Positions 1 through 6,359 of a stretch of 14,198 nt of DNA are shown here, in pieces. Within the stretch, counting starts at the first letter, position 1. Each line of letters begins with the position of its first letter. Source of the stretch: Methanoregula sp. (GTDB lineage Archaea > Halobacteriota > Methanomicrobia > Methanomicrobiales > Methanospirillaceae); contig JAQWDG010000025.1 of assembly GCA_028705545.1 (NCBI GenBank), positions 1-14,198 on the forward strand. Reading direction: 5' to 3'. Position numbers and translations under genes: made by a program. Below the pieces are notes generated by a model. It made no database searches. It was not told the DNA's origin and saw nothing but the letters and a program-made list of their open reading frames with translations.

Positions 1-605
1 TCTTCAAGCATGGCAGACGCCATCAGCGTGTTGCTCTCGACAACCTGGCCCGGGGCCGGGCGGGTGCCGGGCGGGACAAGCTCGCTTCCCGTGGGGACAA
101 GCCCGATCCGGACCGAGATGACCTCGGGGAGAGTAATGCCGTAGGTGGCAAGAGCCCCGATCTCGTGGGAGCGGATCCGGTGGCCCGAAGGAAGCACCAT
201 CTCTGACTCCGCGAGGTCTTCCCCGGCGGGGCGGATGTGCTGCCACGGTGCGGCGGATTTCCTTATGGCGTACTTTTCGCCCTCCTGCCAGGTGTCCTCG
301 ATCATGATGACGGCATCGTATCCCGGGGGAACGATGTTGCCGGTGTTTACCCGGACGGCGTTTTCCAGAACGACCGGGTGCTGTTCGGATGCGGCAGCGG
401 TGTCGCGGCTTGCCACGGCAATCCCGTCCATGGCGGAAAGGTGGATCTCCGGGACCGAGAACCGGCTGAAGATCGGCCGGGAAGTAATCCTCCCGGCGGC
501 CCGTTCAAGGGGCACGTTGCCGGTCAGGACCTGCGGGGGAAATTCCGAAAAAAGCAGTTCCTGAACTTCTTTTAGGGACCTGACACTGAGGTAGCGTTTT
601 ACCAT
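1..605 (-). CDS. Second MoeA-type molybdopterin molybdenumtransferase paralogue (3' end outside window)
   Basis: This is a partial gene running off the left edge; 201 codons are visible from ATG at 605-603. That ATG overlaps the last codons of the upstream moeA (shared ATGGTAA), so the two are translationally coupled. The product begins MVKRYLSVRSLKEVQELL and follows the MoeA domain I-III order: SAMDGIAVAS (canonical MDGYAV) near residue 60, VNTGNIVPPGYDAVIMIED near 90-108, PAGEDL and LPSGHRI near 140-160, and VPTGSELVPPG (canonical STGNEL) near 180. MoeA inserts molybdate or tungstate into adenylylated molybdopterin in the cytoplasm. The Tyr-to-Ile change in DGYAV and the S/T-GNEL to PTGSEL change mark it as a divergent paralogue. 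In many archaea such a second MoeA carries a C-terminal periplasmic-binding-like domain; that part would lie outside the window, so this is inference. Family assignment is firm; division of labour with the first MoeA is unknown. Confidence 0.9.
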   Translation of the reverse strand, partial: MVKRYLSVRSLKEVQELLFSEFPPQVLTGNVPLERAAGRITSRPIFSRFSVPEIHLSAMDGIAVASRDTAAASEQHPVVLENAVRVNTGNIVPPGYDAVIMIEDTWQEGEKYAIRKSAAPWQHIRPAGEDLAESEMVLPSGHRIRSHEIGALATYGITLPEVISVRIGLVPTGSELVPPGTRPAPGQVVESNTLMASAMLE

Positions 606-1807
606 AAGATCACATCCACGGGGCTTTTTGCTTCGAGCCCTTCGCATCCTGCGGGGATCCGGATAAGCCCGTCGCTTGCAACAAGGGTGTTGATGAGGCC
701 GGCTTTCCCAAAGAGCGGGTACGCAACATTGTTTTCCAGCCGGACCCGGACGTATTCTTCGCGGCCTTTCTGGGAGGGAACGTTTGTACCGAGAGTCGCC
801 TTCGTGGTGACCGTGCAGGATTTTTTCTGGCCGAGCATCCGGTCAAGGACCGGGACAACGATCACCCGGAAAACGACATATGCAGAACCCGGGTGGCCGG
901 GCAGGCCGAAAACCGGTTTATTACCGATCCTGCCGATGATGGTCGGCTTGCCGGGCGAGATCGCAATACCGTGGACGAGCACGTCCCCCCGGCCCGCGAT
1001 AACCTGTGCGGTCATGTCGCGGTCGTCTTTTGAACTCCCTCCCGAGAGAAGGACCATGTCGCATTCCCCGGCGGCCCGGCAAAGGGCCGCGTCCAGTGCT
1101 TCGCGGTCGTCGGGAACGATCCCGTAGGTGCGGGGGATGCAGCCGTACCCGTCAAGGTACGCGGCAAGCATGGGGGCGTTTGCGTCCCTAACGCACCCGG
1201 GCCCGGGCGTCTCTTTGGCCGGCACGAGCTCGTTACCGGTCGAGATGATCCCGACTACCGGTTTTTTTGCAACAATAACAGAAGTCCGGCCGCATGCCGC
1301 AAGGATCCCGGCATCCCGGGGAGAGAGGCGGTGGCCCGCGGGAAAGATGACCGCTCCCGCCGGGTAATCCTCATCGTGCATCAGCACGTTCTCGCCCGGG
1401 GAGACCGGGCGTTTTACAAGAACCGTCTCCCCGGTCCTTGCGGTATGCTCCACCATCACCACGGCATCGGCTCCTACAGGAAGCAGGCCGCCGGTCGGGA
1501 TATAGGCACAGGCGCCGACGGCAATGGAAAGCCCGGGGTCCGGCCGGCCCATGGCTACCTGCCCGGTGCATTCGAGCATGGCGGGAATCGAATCGCCGGC
1601 CCCGGTCGTGTCTTTTGCCCGGACCGCATACCCGTCGACAACCGAGCGGTCAAAACCGGGAATATCGCCGGCACCTGTCACATCCGCACAGAGCACCCGG
1701 CCCGTGGCAGTCCCTGAAGGGATCTCTTCAGCCGCAGGCCCCGACGGGATCCCGGCAGCGGCACTGACCGCCTCGGGGACAGAAACGATCTGCAAAAACC
1801 GGCTCAT
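599..1807 (-). CDS. moeA: Molybdopterin molybdenumtransferase MoeA
   Basis: The 402-aa product matches the usual MoeA length of about 400 residues. It inserts molybdate or tungstate into MPT-AMP, the last common step of Mo/W cofactor synthesis. Visible motifs in order: DGYAVR at 58-63; PTGGLLPVGADAVVMVE at about 104-120; PGENV and PAGHRLSPRDAG at about 137-166; STGNEL at 189-194 with D208 and N210 following; SGGSSKDDRD at 255-264 (the MoCF-fold catalytic loop); SPGKPT at 284-289; GLPGHPGSA at 301-309; then the C-terminal domain IV. The start ATG (1807-1805) overlaps the stop of the upstream 58-aa gene as ATGA. Its own end overlaps the start of the second moeA. It therefore sits in the middle of a compact operon. 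The nearby tupABC and fdhAB fit a Mo/W cofactor role. All key motifs look intact. Confidence 0.96.
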   Translation of the reverse strand: MSRFLQIVSVPEAVSAAAGIPSGPAAEEIPSGTATGRVLCADVTGAGDIPGFDRSVVDGYAVRAKDTTGAGDSIPAMLECTGQVAMGRPDPGLSIAVGACAYIPTGGLLPVGADAVVMVEHTARTGETVLVKRPVSPGENVLMHDEDYPAGAVIFPAGHRLSPRDAGILAACGRTSVIVAKKPVVGIISTGNELVPAKETPGPGCVRDANAPMLAAYLDGYGCIPRTYGIVPDDREALDAALCRAAGECDMVLLSGGSSKDDRDMTAQVIAGRGDVLVHGIAISPGKPTIIGRIGNKPVFGLPGHPGSAYVVFRVIVVPVLDRMLGQKKSCTVTTKATLGTNVPSQKGREEYVRVRLENNVAYPLFGKAGLINTLVASDGLIRIPAGCEGLEAKSPVDVILW

Positions 1808-1980
1808 GCAAAGCAGCCCAGCTGGCAGTGCCTGATTTTGATCCCGTGTTCCGAACAGTACCTGCCGATCTCACTTTTCGGGATATTGAGTTTTTCCGCG
1901 ACAACCCATGCGTCCTTACAGGAGATCGTATTGGTTACCCCGGCGTCCTGCAATGCTTTTTGTATGGTCTCGCCGTTCAT
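1804..1980 (-). CDS. Small Cys-containing conserved-looking protein (58 aa) leading the moeA operon
   Basis: This short gene begins at ATG 1980-1978 and ends at TGA 1806-1804, overlapping the moeA start by four bases. A GGTGG ribosome-binding-like stretch lies a few bases before the ATG, and a TAA stop lies upstream in frame, so the start is well bounded. The product begins MNGETIQKALQDAGVTNTIS, continues with CKDAWVVAEKLNIPKSEIG, and ends IKIRHCQLGCFA. The middle part (WVVAEKLNIPKSEIGRYCSEHGI) has the look of a small helix-turn-helix. The end carries a CQLGC pair of cysteines, with further cysteines near residues 21 and 42. I have an impression of similar CQLGCF-ending short proteins elsewhere but cannot name a family. 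Tight coupling to two moeA genes suggests a role in cofactor synthesis or in sensing Mo/W. That is inference from position only. Confidence 0.78.
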   Translation of the reverse strand: MNGETIQKALQDAGVTNTISCKDAWVVAEKLNIPKSEIGRYCSEHGIKIRHCQLGCFA

Positions 1981-2455
1981 ATGCCACCGGTTCGATATAC
2001 ATCCTTATTGTGTTTACTTTTTTGGTTTGCGCCGGATCCCTGGTACCGGGCAAAGGAACAAAATAAAAAAAAACGTATGGCATGAGGCTTTTTATGAAGC
2101 ACGGGCCAAAACCGGGGTAACTCCCCTGGGATCGCTGCATGAACCCGGTTGGGACGTTTCCCGGACAAGTGCTTTTGTGTCTCCCGGTGAAGGTAATTTT
2201 CCGTAAAGAGACAATCCTGATATTTATCGGGGGGGTTAATAATCATATTTTATTATATACAAATGAAATAGTTAACCATCCCCGTTTAAAAAACACGGAT
2301 TTTCCGGCTGCAGGGACCGGCACAATCCTTCCGGGCGTACCGGAATGCATTCCCGTACCGGCTGTTCCGACGTGAGAGTGTGTCCCGGTATGCCTGCCGG
2401 GTTGACCAAAGGTAAGTAAACTATTTCTACAAGCGGCAGTTAAATTAGTCCGATC
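1981..2455. promoter_or_regulatory. Divergent intergenic region between the moeA operon and the DsrE-like gene
   Basis: No convincing gene is seen in these 475 bases; the short open frames in both strands lack family-like composition. The region holds an A/T-rich TATA-like tract at 2246-2260 (TATTTTATTATATAC), which could serve either strand, and a weaker TAAACTATTT at about 2417-2426 that would give a near-leaderless transcript for the gene at 2456. An A9 tract at about 2065-2073 reads as a T-run on the minus strand. A strong imperfect hairpin sits at 2331-2361 and is listed separately. If the 2246-2260 box is used, both flanking transcripts would have long leaders (about 175 nt on the plus strand and about 250 nt on the minus). 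Promoter assignments are by eye. Confidence 0.4.
2331..2361. promoter_or_regulatory. Hairpin / perfect 12-bp palindrome upstream of the DsrE-like gene
   Basis: GGAATGCATTCC at 2342-2353 is a perfect palindrome flanked by CGTACC on both sides (2336-2341 and 2354-2359). The flanks allow further pairing: GTAC 2337-2340 with GTAC 2355-2358, and CCG 2331-2333 with CGG 2359-2361, interrupted by a C-C mismatch and a small bulge. It could be a dimeric regulator site or an RNA hairpin in the leader of the gene at 2456, about 100 bases downstream. Function is unproven. Confidence 0.4.
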
Positions 2456-3709
2456 ATGAGTACGCATTTTTTCCTCCTTTCCGGACCATTAACAGGGGAG
2501 CGGCTCTCGTGGCTCGAAGAGTCGCTCAAATTCTATTTTATCCAGATTTACCCGGAATCGCTGATGTACCGTACAACCGCGGACAAGCCGGTCTTTACGT
2601 TCTTCCTTACAGGGGATGCGCTCGCAAGCATCGAGATCCCCGAGACCCAGCAGATATGGTCGGTGATCCTTTCCATTGCAGCCGTCAGGATCGTCTGCGA
2701 CCGGCAGGAACTGGATCTCCGGGGGATCTCGACAGAACGCTTAAAGATGAAAAATCCCGGCCAGATCGTGGACGTCAATTCCCTTTCTGATGACAAACAG
2801 CCTTCGTTCTGGACCGATCTTATTGCAGAACTCAGGCATTCCCCCGCCACCCGCCAGCCGTCAGATACCGCCGGGTGGTTCCAGTACGAATCCCCGTACA
2901 TGCACCGGTCTGCCCTGTACGGCATTCGTTTTCTTTTGGCCGCACTCGAAAACCGGTTCTCGGCCGAGCTGTACGCGGACCTCGACGGGGTCCATATGGG
3001 CCATATCGGCCAGAACCCGACGGATGCTGAAAATATCGGGCAGAGGCTCGACGAACTTGCCGACCGGGCCGGAAAATCAGACCTCGCCTTCCAGATCCTT
3101 GCCAGCAGCCACAGCGCTGCTGCCCGGGGATACAATACCTTTGACGACGGCGAAGGTATCGTGGTTTCCACAAGCGGCCTCAAATCGTTTAAGATCCGCG
3201 ACATAACCACGATCGTTGCACGGTTCCGGCACAACCATGTCATCCTTTCGGAAAATGCCGGGTCCGTCCAGTTCCCCTGGAAAAATTCCGCCCCCCTGTT
3301 CGACCGTGCAGAACAGAGCAGTACTTCTTTTCCCCTGCTGATCTTTATCACCAAAAGCCCGTACAGCACAGAACATGCATACGGCGCCATCTCGTTTGCC
3401 GCAGCCTGCGCCCACAAGGGGATCCTCACCCGGGTCGTATTCATCGAGGACGGGGTCTATGCCCTGACGGGAAAACCGCAGGTCAGTCCCGACACTGCCG
3501 GCTTTAACATCATCGATATCATCAACGCAGTGGCCGGGAACGAAAACCTCCACATGTTCGTCCTTACCCCGTCCCTCCAGAAACGGGGGGCGGCAAAGAA
3601 CCCGGCGCTGAAAGCCGTTCTTGAGATCGGGTACCCGGGCCTCGGGAAACTCCTGTTTTACCTGCCGGGGAACGTGCAGGCCGAGCACCAGCGCGTGCTC
3701 TTAATCTGA
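2456..3709 (+). CDS. Protein with three tandem DsrE/DsrF-like domains
   Basis: This 417-aa soluble protein has no signal peptide or membrane segment. The C-terminal third (about 291-417) reads as a DsrE-type fold: KSPYSTEHAYGAISFAAACA, then RVVFIEDGVYAL, then FVLTPSLQKRG, then a final strand KLLFYLPG. Two earlier segments show the same order. Segment 1 (1-130) has FFLLSGPLTGERLSWLEESL, FTFFLTGDAL, VRIVCDRQELDLRGI and FWTDLIAEL. Segment 2 (about 140-270) has SPYMHRSALYGIRFLLAA, AELYADLDGVHMGHIGQ, FQILASSHSAAARGY and LKSFKIRDITTIV. DsrE/TusD-family proteins carry sulfur on a conserved Cys before the RG turn. Here only segment 1 keeps a Cys near that site (C81); segments 2 and 3 have Ser/Ala or Ser/Pro. 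Ordinary family members are about 110-130 aa, so a fused triple is unusual. There is no clear Shine-Dalgarno sequence before the ATG, which suggests a near-leaderless transcript. A sulfur-relay or scaffold role is inference. Confidence 0.72.
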   Translation: MSTHFFLLSGPLTGERLSWLEESLKFYFIQIYPESLMYRTTADKPVFTFFLTGDALASIEIPETQQIWSVILSIAAVRIVCDRQELDLRGISTERLKMKNPGQIVDVNSLSDDKQPSFWTDLIAELRHSPATRQPSDTAGWFQYESPYMHRSALYGIRFLLAALENRFSAELYADLDGVHMGHIGQNPTDAENIGQRLDELADRAGKSDLAFQILASSHSAAARGYNTFDDGEGIVVSTSGLKSFKIRDITTIVARFRHNHVILSENAGSVQFPWKNSAPLFDRAEQSSTSFPLLIFITKSPYSTEHAYGAISFAAACAHKGILTRVVFIEDGVYALTGKPQVSPDTAGFNIIDIINAVAGNENLHMFVLTPSLQKRGAAKNPALKAVLEIGYPGLGKLLFYLPGNVQAEHQRVLLI

Positions 3710-3717
3710 TACCGTTC

Positions 3718-3749
3718 TTTTTTTTTTAATTAGGAGAAATAAAAAAAAA
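3718..3749. terminator. T10 / A9 bidirectional terminator
   Basis: Nine bases after the stop of the DsrE-like gene there is a run of ten T (3718-3727). It is followed 13 bases later by nine A (3741-3749). The T-run is a typical archaeal termination signal for the plus-strand gene. The A-run would act the same way for minus-strand transcripts arriving from the tup operon, and the two can also pair. Confidence 0.65.
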
Positions 3750-3782
3750 GATCTCCGTAAAAATTTCGGCTTCACTCATAAT

Positions 3783-3945
3783 GCCGCCCCCCTTACGCCA
3801 GCCCTGCCCCGGGGGGGACGGGGGCGTTTGCGATAGTGTGGGTATTACCTGTCCGGGTATTGCCCGGAATACCGGTAATACTACATCATCGCCCGCCGGG
3901 GAATGCCACAAGTGTTGCGGGGGCGGCAGACTTAAAAAGAGCGTT
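3783..3945 (+). repeat. Structured dispersed repeat, copy A (candidate non-coding RNA)
   Basis: The non-coding stretch between two convergent genes shares an ordered set of blocks with 9267-9446. Pairings seen directly: outer stem GCCGCCCCC 3783-3791 with GGGGGCGGC 3919-3927; arm 1 ACGCC 3795-3799 with GGCGT 3823-3827, capped by a C-rich/G-rich helix (CCCC 3807-3810 with GGGG 3814-3817); arm 2 GCGAT 3830-3834 with ATCGC 3888-3892, continued by GTATTACC 3842-3849 with GGTAATAC 3874-3881 and an inner CCGGG 3853-3857 with CCCGG 3863-3867. Before the closing strand there is a short GCCACAAGTG segment. The tail CAGAC..AAAAGAGCGTT is shared with copy B. No protein-like frame explains it. It may be a MITE-like palindromic repeat or a transcribed structured RNA. 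Strand is given as the orientation shared with copy B. Confidence 0.7.
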
Positions 3946-4277
3946 TTATGGAAGTTATCGAAGAATTCTACAGAATTCACACAATCCACGGGGAAAAATT
4001 CCAATCTTTTCCATTGTAGATCGGAGGACATTCACCACTATGAATTCTGAGCCGGAAGAGCCGCCAGCATAAAGGTATACCTTCAGCCAGGTACCGCGTT
4101 CAGGTCCATTCGTGCGGGCAGGCGGAGGCACGAGCACTGCCCGCCTCCGCCATCAGGCGGTCATCGCAAGTCCATTGTTCCTTTTTGATTCCCGGCCATC
4201 TGGTTGCCCTGAACCGGGTTGCGGTGTCACCCCGGGGGAGCAGCCACGGTCTTTTTCCGGTACTGCCCGGGAAAATA
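3946..4277. other. Gene-free stretch downstream of tupC
   Basis: I find no convincing gene here. A GGAGG at about 4022-4026 precedes ATGAATTC at 4040, but that frame ends after 10 codons. Two EcoRI-like GAATTC sites near 3963-3978 are part of a short direct repeat (gaattctaca / gaattcacac). The compact hairpins at 4116-4160 are listed separately. Confidence 0.45.
4116..4160. other. Overlapping, mutually exclusive hairpins
   Basis: GGCGGAGGC 4121-4129 is a perfect inverted match to GCCTCCGCC 4143-4151. GGGCAG 4116-4121 also matches CTGCCC 4137-4142, and CCGCC 4147-4151 matches GGCGG 4156-4160 with an ATCA loop. The same bases can fold in competing ways. The site lies about 120 bases past the tupC stop, so it may be a 3' stability or termination structure for the minus-strand tup transcript. 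No T-run follows on either strand. Confidence 0.45.
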
Positions 4278-5372
4278 TTACCGGTTCGCGTCCGCAGCCG
4301 GTACAACATGAATAGCCGTCGCCTTGATCCCCGCAATGACAGACATTCCCGTCGCAAATCCCATCTCCGTGCAGGACCGGTGGGTCACGAGCGCCGTGAC
4401 CGGGACGGGCCGGTCGATATGCACCCGGACAAACGGGCCGAACGGGACGATCTTTGCAATGGTGCCGGTGATCCGGTTGCGGACGCTCGAAGGGGCAGTC
4501 TGCCCGTCAGGCCGGGTCAGCGCCACTTCTTCCGGGCGGATAAAGAGCAGGACCTTACTGCCCGGCGGTGATGCAGTCAGTGCTTCGAACGGGATACCGT
4601 TCACATCGATCCGGGCGAGCCCACCGGTATTTTCCATTACGGTACCGGAGAGAATGGTGTCGGCCCCGACAAAACGGGCAAGGCTGCAGTTCTTTGGGTG
4701 GTAGAAGATCTCGGTAAGCGTCCCGGTCTGGGCGATCTTCCCGCCGAGGATCACCCCGATCCGGTCGGCAAGGCGCTGGCCCTGCACCATATCGTGCGTA
4801 GAGAGGACGATGGTGGTATGCATCTCCCGGTTGATCCGTATGATGAGGTCTTCGATTGCCGCGGACGAGACCGGGTCGAGGTTTGCGGTCGGTTCGTCGA
4901 GGAGGAGGAGATCGGGCCCGGTGACCATTGCCCGGGCAAGGGCCACGCGCTGCATCTCGCCTCCCGAGAGCGTCACAGCTTTCCTGCTGCCAAATCCCGA
5001 CAGTCCCACGAGGTCCAGGGCCTCGTTTATCGTTTTTGTGCTGTCCCGGGAATACTGTCCCCGGAACTTCAGGCCGAACGCCACGTTTTCGGACACGGTC
5101 GTGTTGAGCACGACCGGCTTCTGGAAGACCATGCCCATCCGGCGCCGGAGCGCGATCCTGACGGACTCTGCCGCATTTGTGTCCGTGCCGTCAAAGACGA
5201 GCTGTCCTGCCGAGGGCCGGTCGAGCAGGTCGATAAGGCGGATAAGCGTGGTCTTCCCGCTCCCGCTGGGACCTATCAGGGTAAAGATCTCCCCTTTTTT
5301 TACCGTGAGATCGATCCCGTCAAGGAGGGTCCGGCCCCCGGCAACCCGCGAAAGCCCGGTACATTCGATTAT
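4278..5372 (-). CDS. tupC: Tungstate ABC transporter ATP-binding protein (TupC-like), non-canonical start
   Basis: This is the ATPase that powers tungstate import on the cytoplasmic face. Taking ATA (5372-5370) as start gives 364 aa. Motifs: IIECTGLSRVAGGRTLLDGI at the N-terminus, Walker A GPSGSGKTT from residue 34, Q-loop Q84, signature LSGGE at 135-139, Walker B LLLLDEP with D159-E160, and switch His193 in STHD. A C-terminal TOBE-like region follows (about 245-364). The first ATG in frame (5138) lies after Walker A and would give a dead 286-aa protein. Between the tupB stop and Walker A the frame has no ATG, GTG or TTG, and none is seen for many codons upstream inside tupB. The ATA overlaps the tupB TAA stop, and GGGGGTG lies about 10 bases before it, so coupled initiation at ATA or the next codon ATC is likely. 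Assignment to tungstate rather than molybdate rests on the TupA/TupB neighbours. Confidence 0.85.
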   Translation of the reverse strand: MIECTGLSRVAGGRTLLDGIDLTVKKGEIFTLIGPSGSGKTTLIRLIDLLDRPSAGQLVFDGTDTNAAESVRIALRRRMGMVFQKPVVLNTTVSENVAFGLKFRGQYSRDSTKTINEALDLVGLSGFGSRKAVTLSGGEMQRVALARAMVTGPDLLLLDEPTANLDPVSSAAIEDLIIRINREMHTTIVLSTHDMVQGQRLADRIGVILGGKIAQTGTLTEIFYHPKNCSLARFVGADTILSGTVMENTGGLARIDVNGIPFEALTASPPGSKVLLFIRPEEVALTRPDGQTAPSSVRNRITGTIAKIVPFGPFVRVHIDRPVPVTALVTHRSCTEMGFATGMSVIAGIKATAIHVVPAADANR

Positions 5373-6100
5373 TCCCGTGGCACACCCCCGGCAATCTGTT
5401 CGACCTTCCCGACGACCCCTGAGGTGATCGCGTACATGAGGATGACGATCACCAGGGCAATGGAGAGGAGGATGATCCCAAGCGCAATGGAAAAGCCGAA
5501 ATCCCCAAGGCCGGTCTGGAGCGCAATCGCGGTGGTGAGGACCCGGGTCTCCCCCCGGATGTTCCCGCCGATCATCATGGCGACCCCGACTTCCGATATC
5601 GCCCGGCCAAAGCCGAGGATGACCGCACTGAGGATCGCGACCCGGGCTTCTTTTACGATCTGGATGATACTCTGGAACCCGGTTGCGCCAAGGGAGACGA
5701 GCGTGTCCCGGATATCGCGGCCCACGCCGCTTAAGGCTGCAATCGCAAGACCGGTCATCATCGGGATGATAAGGATCGTCTGCCCGAGGACCATCCCCTG
5801 GGGGGTATAGAGCAGGCCGAAAATTCCCAAAGGCCCGCTCCTTGAAATCATCAGGTAGATCAAAAGCCCCACGACCACGGTCGGCAATGAATAAAGCGTC
5901 TGGATAAGTGCGATAAGGACTTTTTTCCCGCGGAACTCGTAGAAATGGATAAACCCGCCGATGGGGATTGCGATGCAGGCGGCAAGAATGGTAGAGGTAA
6001 GCGAGATATACAGCGACAGCAGGGCAATCTGCATGACATCGGGATTCAGGGTAACAATAAGGTTGACTGCCTGTGCAACTCCCGATACGATATCGCTCAT
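5369..6100 (-). CDS. tupB: Tungstate ABC transporter permease (TupB-like)
   Basis: This 243-aa integral membrane protein has about five or six hydrophobic helices. It forms the channel of the tungstate importer with TupA and TupC. The N-terminal part has the LSLYISLTSTILAACIAIPIG segment; the middle has the YSLPTVVVGLLIYLMIS segment. The cytoplasmic EAA-type loop is seen around TLVSLGATGFQSIIQIVKEA, followed by GFGRAISEVGVAMMIGGNI and TRVLTTAIALQT, a stretch typical of the TupB/WtpB-like permeases. The start ATG at 6100-6098 is preceded by GGGTGA within good spacing (minus-strand AGGGTGAAACAGGC then ATG). Its TAA stop overlaps the proposed ATA start of tupC. A 259-base spacer separates it from tupA upstream. 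Confidence 0.92.
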   Translation of the reverse strand: MSDIVSGVAQAVNLIVTLNPDVMQIALLSLYISLTSTILAACIAIPIGGFIHFYEFRGKKVLIALIQTLYSLPTVVVGLLIYLMISRSGPLGIFGLLYTPQGMVLGQTILIIPMMTGLAIAALSGVGRDIRDTLVSLGATGFQSIIQIVKEARVAILSAVILGFGRAISEVGVAMMIGGNIRGETRVLTTAIALQTGLGDFGFSIALGIILLSIALVIVILMYAITSGVVGKVEQIAGGVPRE

Positions 6101-6359
6101 GCCTGTTTCACCCTGTATGCCTGTTCTCCCGGAAAAAGGGTCCGACCCGACGCCGGGTTAGTTATCCGTATTTTGTCCGGGGGATTATTACTTTTGGTGC
6201 CGGTTTTTTTTAGGTAAACGGATACTCCTGCCCGCCTTTCATATCGCCTCCGCACACCTTTACTCCCCGATGCCGGGAGGGGATGCAAACGGCATCCTGT
6301 TTTTGGTGGATTCCGGGAGGATAGCGCTCCGCAGTAACTCCGGCGAAAAAAAGGTGGGA
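6101..6359 (-). other. tupA-tupB spacer with T-run and small hairpins
   Basis: No gene is seen in these 259 bases between tupA and tupB. On the minus strand, a run of seven T follows the tupA stop (about 6346-6352). GGATGC 6281-6286 pairs with GCATCC 6292-6297 around a 5-base loop. TATCCGT 6163-6169 is an exact inverted match to ACGGATA 6218-6224. The arrangement would suit partial termination after tupA, giving more binding protein than permease, but this is inference. Confidence 0.4.

Noticed and set aside
2548..3444. 298-codon minus-strand open frame
   Set aside because: It is antisense to the DsrE-like gene, which has a coherent domain pattern and its own terminator.
3836..4072. 78-codon plus-strand frame across copy A, and a 10-codon frame at 4040 behind GGAGG
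   Set aside because: The long frame crosses the structured element and has no protein-like pattern; the short frame is too small to support.
4278..5138. 286-aa version of the tupC product starting at ATG 5138
   Set aside because: It would lack Walker A, which is encoded in the same uninterrupted frame immediately upstream.
4698..5810. Long plus-strand open frame (370 codons)
   Set aside because: It is antisense to tupC and tupB; its composition (Arg/Pro-rich, no hydrophobic pattern) is that of a shadow frame.
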